A stretch of 8,867 bases of DNA from Bacillota bacterium (GTDB lineage: Bacteria; Bacillota; Clostridia; Oscillospirales; Oscillospiraceae): NCBI GenBank assembly GCA_009781925.1, contig WQUU01000286.1, positions 1 to 8,867 of the forward strand. The letters run 5' to 3'. The notes beneath the pieces are model-generated. The model saw nothing but the letters and a program-made list of their open reading frames with translations, had not been told where the DNA came from and made no database searches. Made by a program: the position numbers and the translations under genes. Every line of letters starts with the position of its first letter. Position 1 is the stretch's first letter. Positions 5,945 through 8,867 of the stretch are shown here, piece by piece.

Positions 5945-6224
5945 GGGAGTTCGCTCCTTTTTTGATGGCTTCCCGCATATTGCTCTGGAATTCATCGACC
6001 GTGTAACCCCGCGTACCCTCCAGCCGGGCGCGCTCGGCGGCCAGGAGCCGCTCCGCGACGGCCAGGTCTTCCTCCCTGCGGCGATAGGTTTCAATGTCCA
6101 TGAGGACCGTGTCGCCTTCCCCGTTGCGGGTCAGTACAACAGGGGTTTTGCTTGTGCGGCATATCTCCGCGACACTGTTGTAGTTTTTCCGCAGTTCGCT
6201 TGACGGTTTAATAATAGGGAACAT
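5934..6224 (-). CDS. Phd/YefM-family antitoxin
   Basis: A 96-residue protein beginning MFPIIKPSSELRKNYNSVAE, the classic Phd/YefM N-terminus that forms the DNA-binding dimer. It is followed by KTPVVLTRNGEGDTVLMDIETY, the family's beta hairpin and helix, and then a charged C-terminal helix (EEDLAVAERLLAAERARLEG) that would wrap the toxin. It neutralises the downstream RelE/ParE-like toxin and, with it, usually represses its own promoter. The ATG at 6224 has an ideal AAGGAGG site (complement of 6231-6237) 6 nt upstream. A good sigma-A-like promoter with an inverted repeat over the -35 lies just before it. Length is normal and nothing looks broken, so the pair is probably active. Confidence 0.9.
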   Translation of the reverse strand: MFPIIKPSSELRKNYNSVAEICRTSKTPVVLTRNGEGDTVLMDIETYRRREEDLAVAERLLAAERARLEGTRGYTVDEFQSNMREAIKKGANSRGA

Positions 6225-6235
6225 GTGTGGCCTCC

Positions 6236-6264
6236 TTGCAACGCAAAATTTGTATCTCTATTGT
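6236..6264 (+). promoter_or_regulatory. Weak candidate plus-strand promoter for the NlpC/P60-VirB4 genes
   Basis: TTGCAA (6236-6241) and TATTGT (6259-6264) are 17 nt apart and match consensus at four of six positions each. They would drive the transfer genes downstream of the antisense toxin-antitoxin insert, but overlap its promoter and ribosome binding site. Low confidence. Confidence 0.2.
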
Positions 6265-6288
6265 ACTCAAATAAGGGGCAATATTCAA
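6260..6288 (-). promoter_or_regulatory. Sigma-A-type promoter of the antitoxin-toxin operon
   Basis: On the minus strand TTGAAT (complement of 6283-6288) and TACAAT (complement of 6260-6265) are exactly 17 nt apart, each with few mismatches to consensus. Transcription would start near 6253, about 29 nt before the antitoxin ATG. This is the best-looking promoter in the window. Confidence 0.75.
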
Positions 6289-6295
6289 CCCCTTA
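6272..6295. promoter_or_regulatory. Candidate autoregulatory operator over the toxin-antitoxin -35
   Basis: TAAGGGG (6272-6278) and CCCCTTA (6289-6295) form a perfect inverted repeat around a 10-bp AT-rich spacer that contains the -35 element. Phd/YefM antitoxins bind palindromes at their own promoters, so this is a natural operator candidate. The sequence resembles the stem at 5572-5605 at the other end of the module. Confidence 0.5.
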
Positions 6296-6328
6296 GGTCA
6301 ACAATTTTCTGAACCGAGGTGATCTCCC

Positions 6329-7810
6329 ATGTCCGAACCGGACAAACAAAACATCGGCGACGGCAGCGACAATTTATCTAACGCCGCGCGGAAGACCGCG
6401 CAGGCGGTCAAACAGATCGGGCAGGCCTCCGCCGCAAAAGCAGCTACGGCAGGTGGAACGGCGGCCGCCAACGCCGCCGCGGCCACCGTGCAGGCCGGCG
6501 CGGCCGGCGGCAACGCGGCAGCCGGGGTCGCGGCCGGTACGGCGGCGGGCGGACCTTGGGGCGCAATCCTCGCGGCGGCCTGGGCCATGCGGCACACGCT
6601 GTTCAAAATATTGATCGCCATCTGCCTGTGTCTGTTGTTTCTGATCGCTTTGATCGTGTCGCTCCCGTCAATCGTTTTTAACTCCATTTTTCATACGGAC
6701 CCCGCCACCGTGCCCGAGTCGGGCCCCACCGACATGGTGGATATCTATGACGATCTGTCCGAGACGGTATCCGGCTGTGTGACGGGCGGCTACGACTACG
6801 CCCGGGCCAAGGTAGAACAAATTATCGCCGACGGCGGCTATGACTGCGACCTTTCCACGGAGGCGACCATCGACTACGGCCATGTGTCGGCGGACTACGA
6901 CGTCTGCTATATCCTCGCGGCGTATTCGGCCAGCATGGAGCAAAAGGGTACGACCAAAGAGGATATGAAGGCAAAGCTGGACGCCGTGGCCTCCAGGATG
7001 TTCCCCGTTACATATGAGGTGAAAGAGACCACCGTTACAATCCAGCCCGAAGACGGGCTCGGGGCTTCAACAACCGAGACGGTTCAATATGTCGAGTGTA
7101 CCATACATCCCTTCGACGCGTCCGTGATTTTGTCCGCCTTTGGGATCGACCCGGACGCAACCTATGGCCAGTTCAATATCCGCACGGGTGACGCCATTGA
7201 GAGCATGGCGACCGCCCTAAAGCGCACACTCTACGGCGTCACGGCCTCCGGGCAGGTCCCGCCCATCACCGACGCCGAGTTGACGGCTTTCTTGGGCAAC
7301 CTGACCTGCAGCCCGGCCCGGAAAGAGCTGATGCGCGTCGCACTGTCCCTGGTCGGGCGCGTGTCTTACTTTTGGGGCGGCAAATCCGCTCCCGGCTGGA
7401 ACGACGAGTGGGGTACGCCCAAACTGGTGACGGCGGCGGGTTCCAGCAGCACGGGAACACTCCGGCCATACGGACTGGACTGCTCCGGTTTCACGGACTG
7501 GACGTATAAGACGGCGTTGGGTGTCGATTCGATCGGCGCCGGGACCTCGGGCCAGTGGGCTAACTCAACCGCCATTACGGAGGCCGAGCTGCTGCCTGGC
7601 GATCTGGGCTTTCAGAATACCGGCGACGCGGCGAACAACCACGTACTGCTCTTTGCCGGCCACGACGAAAACGGCAAGAACCTGTGGGTACACTGCTCCG
7701 GCGGTGCGGGCGGCGTGGCCCTCAACTCACCGACCTATGTGAAATACTTCAGACGGGTAAACGGTCTTGACCTTGAACACATGACCGTGCCGATCCAGAG
7801 CGGAGGATGA
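6329..7810 (+). CDS. CD1108-like mobile element protein with NlpC/P60 peptidoglycan hydrolase domain
   Basis: A 493-residue membrane-anchored wall hydrolase. Residues 1-32 are polar, 33-84 are strongly Ala/Gly-rich, and a single membrane helix spans about 92-113, so the rest should be outside the cell. The middle (about 130-330) is a module of unknown fold seen in this ICE family. The C-terminal domain from about 332 is NlpC/P60: nucleophile Cys385 in GLDCSGF, His438 in NNHVLLFAG and probably His455 in WVHCSGG. Members cut the peptide part of peptidoglycan so that the transfer channel can cross the wall. ATG 6329 has GAGGTGA (6316-6322) 6 nt upstream. A small hairpin (TGTCCG/CGGACA, 6330-6344) covers part of the start codon. 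The gene is followed with 1 bp spacing by the PrgI-like gene. Confidence 0.9.
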   Translation: MSEPDKQNIGDGSDNLSNAARKTAQAVKQIGQASAAKAATAGGTAAANAAAATVQAGAAGGNAAAGVAAGTAAGGPWGAILAAAWAMRHTLFKILIAICLCLLFLIALIVSLPSIVFNSIFHTDPATVPESGPTDMVDIYDDLSETVSGCVTGGYDYARAKVEQIIADGGYDCDLSTEATIDYGHVSADYDVCYILAAYSASMEQKGTTKEDMKAKLDAVASRMFPVTYEVKETTVTIQPEDGLGASTTETVQYVECTIHPFDASVILSAFGIDPDATYGQFNIRTGDAIESMATALKRTLYGVTASGQVPPITDAELTAFLGNLTCSPARKELMRVALSLVGRVSYFWGGKSAPGWNDEWGTPKLVTAAGSSSTGTLRPYGLDCSGFTDWTYKTALGVDSIGAGTSGQWANSTAITEAELLPGDLGFQNTGDAANNHVLLFAGHDENGKNLWVHCSGGAGGVALNSPTYVKYFRRVNGLDLEHMTVPIQSGG

Positions 7811-7811
7811 C

Positions 7812-8183
7812 ATGATGGAAGAACGAGAATTTAACAACATCTACGCGATCCCGGCGAACTATACCGACTCCGGCAAATTGCTCGGCGGGATGCTGGAGAC
7901 GCGCAATACGATCGAGGCCGGCATTCTGCTCCTGCTCGCCGGATACCCGGAGCTGATGTGGCTGTCTATCCCGGTCACCGCCAAAGTGATCGTCATGACC
8001 GTCACGCTGCTGCCGCTGGCGGTCGCCGCGCTGATGGGGATCAGCGGCGATTCCCTGTTTCAATTTATTGCTCATTTGGTCAAGTTCTTTGTCCGGCGCC
8101 GGAAACTGCATTTGAGGAGGGTGGGCTACAAATATGCCAAAGACAAAACAAAAGCGCCAAAGTGGCGCTCCAAGAGGAAATAA
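7812..8183 (+). CDS. PrgI-family (VirB3-like) transfer membrane protein
   Basis: A 123-residue protein of the size and place expected for the VirB3 counterpart directly before VirB4 in Firmicutes transfer operons. It starts with a polar segment (NNIYAIPANYTDSGKLLGGMLETRNTIEA), then has two membrane helices close together (about 36-50 and 58-77), then an amphipathic stretch and a very basic tail (KDKTKAPKWRSKRK). It would help attach the VirB4 ATPase to the membrane channel. ATGs at 7812 and 7815 are both possible; GGAGG at 7802-7806 is 5 or 8 nt away, so 7815 may be the true start. The last 50 bp also encode the beginning of VirB4. Confidence 0.8.
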   Translation: MMEEREFNNIYAIPANYTDSGKLLGGMLETRNTIEAGILLLLAGYPELMWLSIPVTAKVIVMTVTLLPLAVAALMGISGDSLFQFIAHLVKFFVRRRKLHLRRVGYKYAKDKTKAPKWRSKRK

Positions 8184-8867
8184 CGAGATCCTGGAATTCA
8201 CTCAGGACTTCATCCCGGTAAAGGAGATCAAGAACGGGATCATCGAGACGACCGACGGGCGATACATCAAGATTCTGGAGATCGAGCCCATCAATTTTAT
8301 GCTGCGTTCCTCCGAGGAGCAATACAACATCATCTCCAGCTTCGCCTCGTGGCTCAAAATATCCCCCATGCGGATGCAGTTCAAGTCCGTGACCCGCAAA
8401 GCCGATTCGGACAGGCACATCGCCGCGGTGCGGGAGGAACTGGATCGGGAGGAGAATCCCCAGTGCCGAGAACTGGGTAAGCAGTATATTCAGCTCATTC
8501 GGGACGTGGGCAGCCGTGAGGCGCTGACGCGCCGCTTCTTCCTGATCTTCCAGTACGAGGCTCCGCCCGGACGCGGCCAGCGCGACGCGAATTACGCGGA
8601 AATTGCCGGCGCGATTCAGACGGCGGCGCAAAACGCGCGGGCGTATTTTTCCCAGTGTGGCAACAACATCGTCCAGCCGAAGGACGAGGACACCTTCGTC
8701 GCCGAGATTCTGTATATGTTCTTTAACCGACGCTCCTGTGTGACCGAGCCCTTCTCCTCCCGGCTGGATCGCGTGGTCCTCGACACGATGGCGGCAAAGA
8801 ATAAGGTCATCGGCCTGGACCCCGTGCCCCACATCCGGGCCGCGCACTTCATCTCACCCAGGGGGAT
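8134..8867 (+). CDS. VirB4/TraC-type conjugation ATPase, N-terminal part (continues beyond window)
   Basis: The frame is open from ATG 8134 to the window end, giving 244 residues. It reads MPKTKQKRQSGAPRGNNEIL, then LEFTQDFIPVKEIKNGIIETTDGRYIKILEIEPINFMLRS, the usual opening of clostridial VirB4-like proteins, followed by a helical stretch (SSEEQYNIISSFASWL) and RRFFLIFQYE, NYAEIAGAIQTAAQNARAYFSQCG. The Walker A and B motifs that power substrate transfer would lie downstream of the window, so ATPase activity is inferred from the family. ATG 8134 is the only standard start after an in-frame stop at 8113-8115; it overlaps the PrgI-like gene by 50 bp. GAGGAGGG (8114-8121) is about 13 nt away, rather far, so coupling is likely. 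Confidence 0.85.
   Translation, partial: MPKTKQKRQSGAPRGNNEILEFTQDFIPVKEIKNGIIETTDGRYIKILEIEPINFMLRSSEEQYNIISSFASWLKISPMRMQFKSVTRKADSDRHIAAVREELDREENPQCRELGKQYIQLIRDVGSREALTRRFFLIFQYEAPPGRGQRDANYAEIAGAIQTAAQNARAYFSQCGNNIVQPKDEDTFVAEILYMFFNRRSCVTEPFSSRLDRVVLDTMAAKNKVIGLDPVPHIRAAHFISPRG
8153..8169 (+). other. Hairpin at the PrgI-like/VirB4 overlap
   Basis: AGCGCCA (8153-8159) and TGGCGCT (8163-8169) form a perfect 7-bp stem with an AAG loop, 17 nt after the A of the VirB4 ATG and before the PrgI-like stop. It could slow ribosomes near the start or simply reflect codon use. Confidence 0.4.

Noticed and set aside
5945..6094. Upstream extension of the toxin frame to an ATG at 6094
   Set aside because: It would overlap most of the antitoxin and encode a low-quality Arg/Ser/Pro-rich segment. 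GTG at 5944 has a proper ribosome binding site and gives the normal family length.
6420..6570. Dense GC-rich short repeats
   Set aside because: They are explained by the Ala/Gly-rich segment of the NlpC/P60 protein (GCG, GCC, GGC codons); no regular repeat unit or CRISPR-like spacing.
8080..8847. 255-codon open frame on the minus strand
   Set aside because: It is a shadow of the VirB4 gene; the composition is typical of an antisense frame and no family features are seen.
1..8867. tRNA, rRNA, CRISPR array, insertion sequence, integrase, oriT
   Set aside because: None seen on either strand by reading. No transposase-like protein is encoded and no cloverleaf or repeat-spacer pattern was found; an oriT cannot be recognised reliably by eye.

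Overview
The window is an internal piece of a conjugative element (ICE/conjugative transposon type) from a GC-rich Gram-positive anaerobe. Clostridia of the Oscillospiraceae/Eubacteriales type are the most likely host. This rests on protein families I recognise by eye: a sortase-anchored surface protein with its class B sortase, two ParB-like proteins, and a VirB6/TrbL-like, NlpC/P60 (CD1108-like), PrgI/VirB3-like, VirB4 gene series typical of Firmicutes type IV secretion modules. No database search was possible. Strong AGGAGG-type ribosome binding sites fit a Firmicute. No relaxase, coupling protein, integrase or attachment site lies inside the window.

Layout. Bases 3-410 hold the C-terminus of a cell-wall-anchored protein with an SPQTG sorting signal, followed by a strong hairpin and a class B sortase (479-1243). 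A small unrecognised gene (1226-1609) runs on the minus strand and overlaps the sortase 3' end by 18 bp. A 95-bp divergent intergenic region (1610-1704) follows. Then comes a plus-strand run of two ParB-like genes (1705-2487 and 2484-3413), overlapping by ATGA, and a large VirB6/TrbL-like membrane protein (best start an ATT codon at 3404, end 5566). A type II toxin-antitoxin pair (Phd/YefM-like antitoxin 5934-6224, RelE/ParE-like toxin 5615-5944) sits in the opposite orientation in the middle of the transfer operon. Plus-strand transfer genes resume with a membrane-anchored NlpC/P60 hydrolase (6329-7810), a PrgI-like small membrane protein (7812-8183) and the N-terminal part of a VirB4 ATPase (8134 to beyond the window end).

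How the parts fit. The VirB6-, VirB3/PrgI- and VirB4-like proteins would form the inner-membrane channel and its motor. The NlpC/P60 protein would locally open the peptidoglycan. The sortase and its SPQTG protein would display a surface adhesin or matrix protein that could assist cell contact. The ParB-like pair may regulate or maintain the element. The toxin-antitoxin pair could stabilise it.

The observations most worth a second look are: a perfect 26-bp palindrome inside the second parB-like gene; an apparent ATT start for the VirB6-like gene; about 86-residue tandem repeats in the C-terminal half of that protein; the antisense toxin-antitoxin insert bracketed by related TAA(A)GGGGC inverted repeats; and the divergent control region upstream of the ParB-like pair. 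There is no gene-free stretch longer than about 105 bp.
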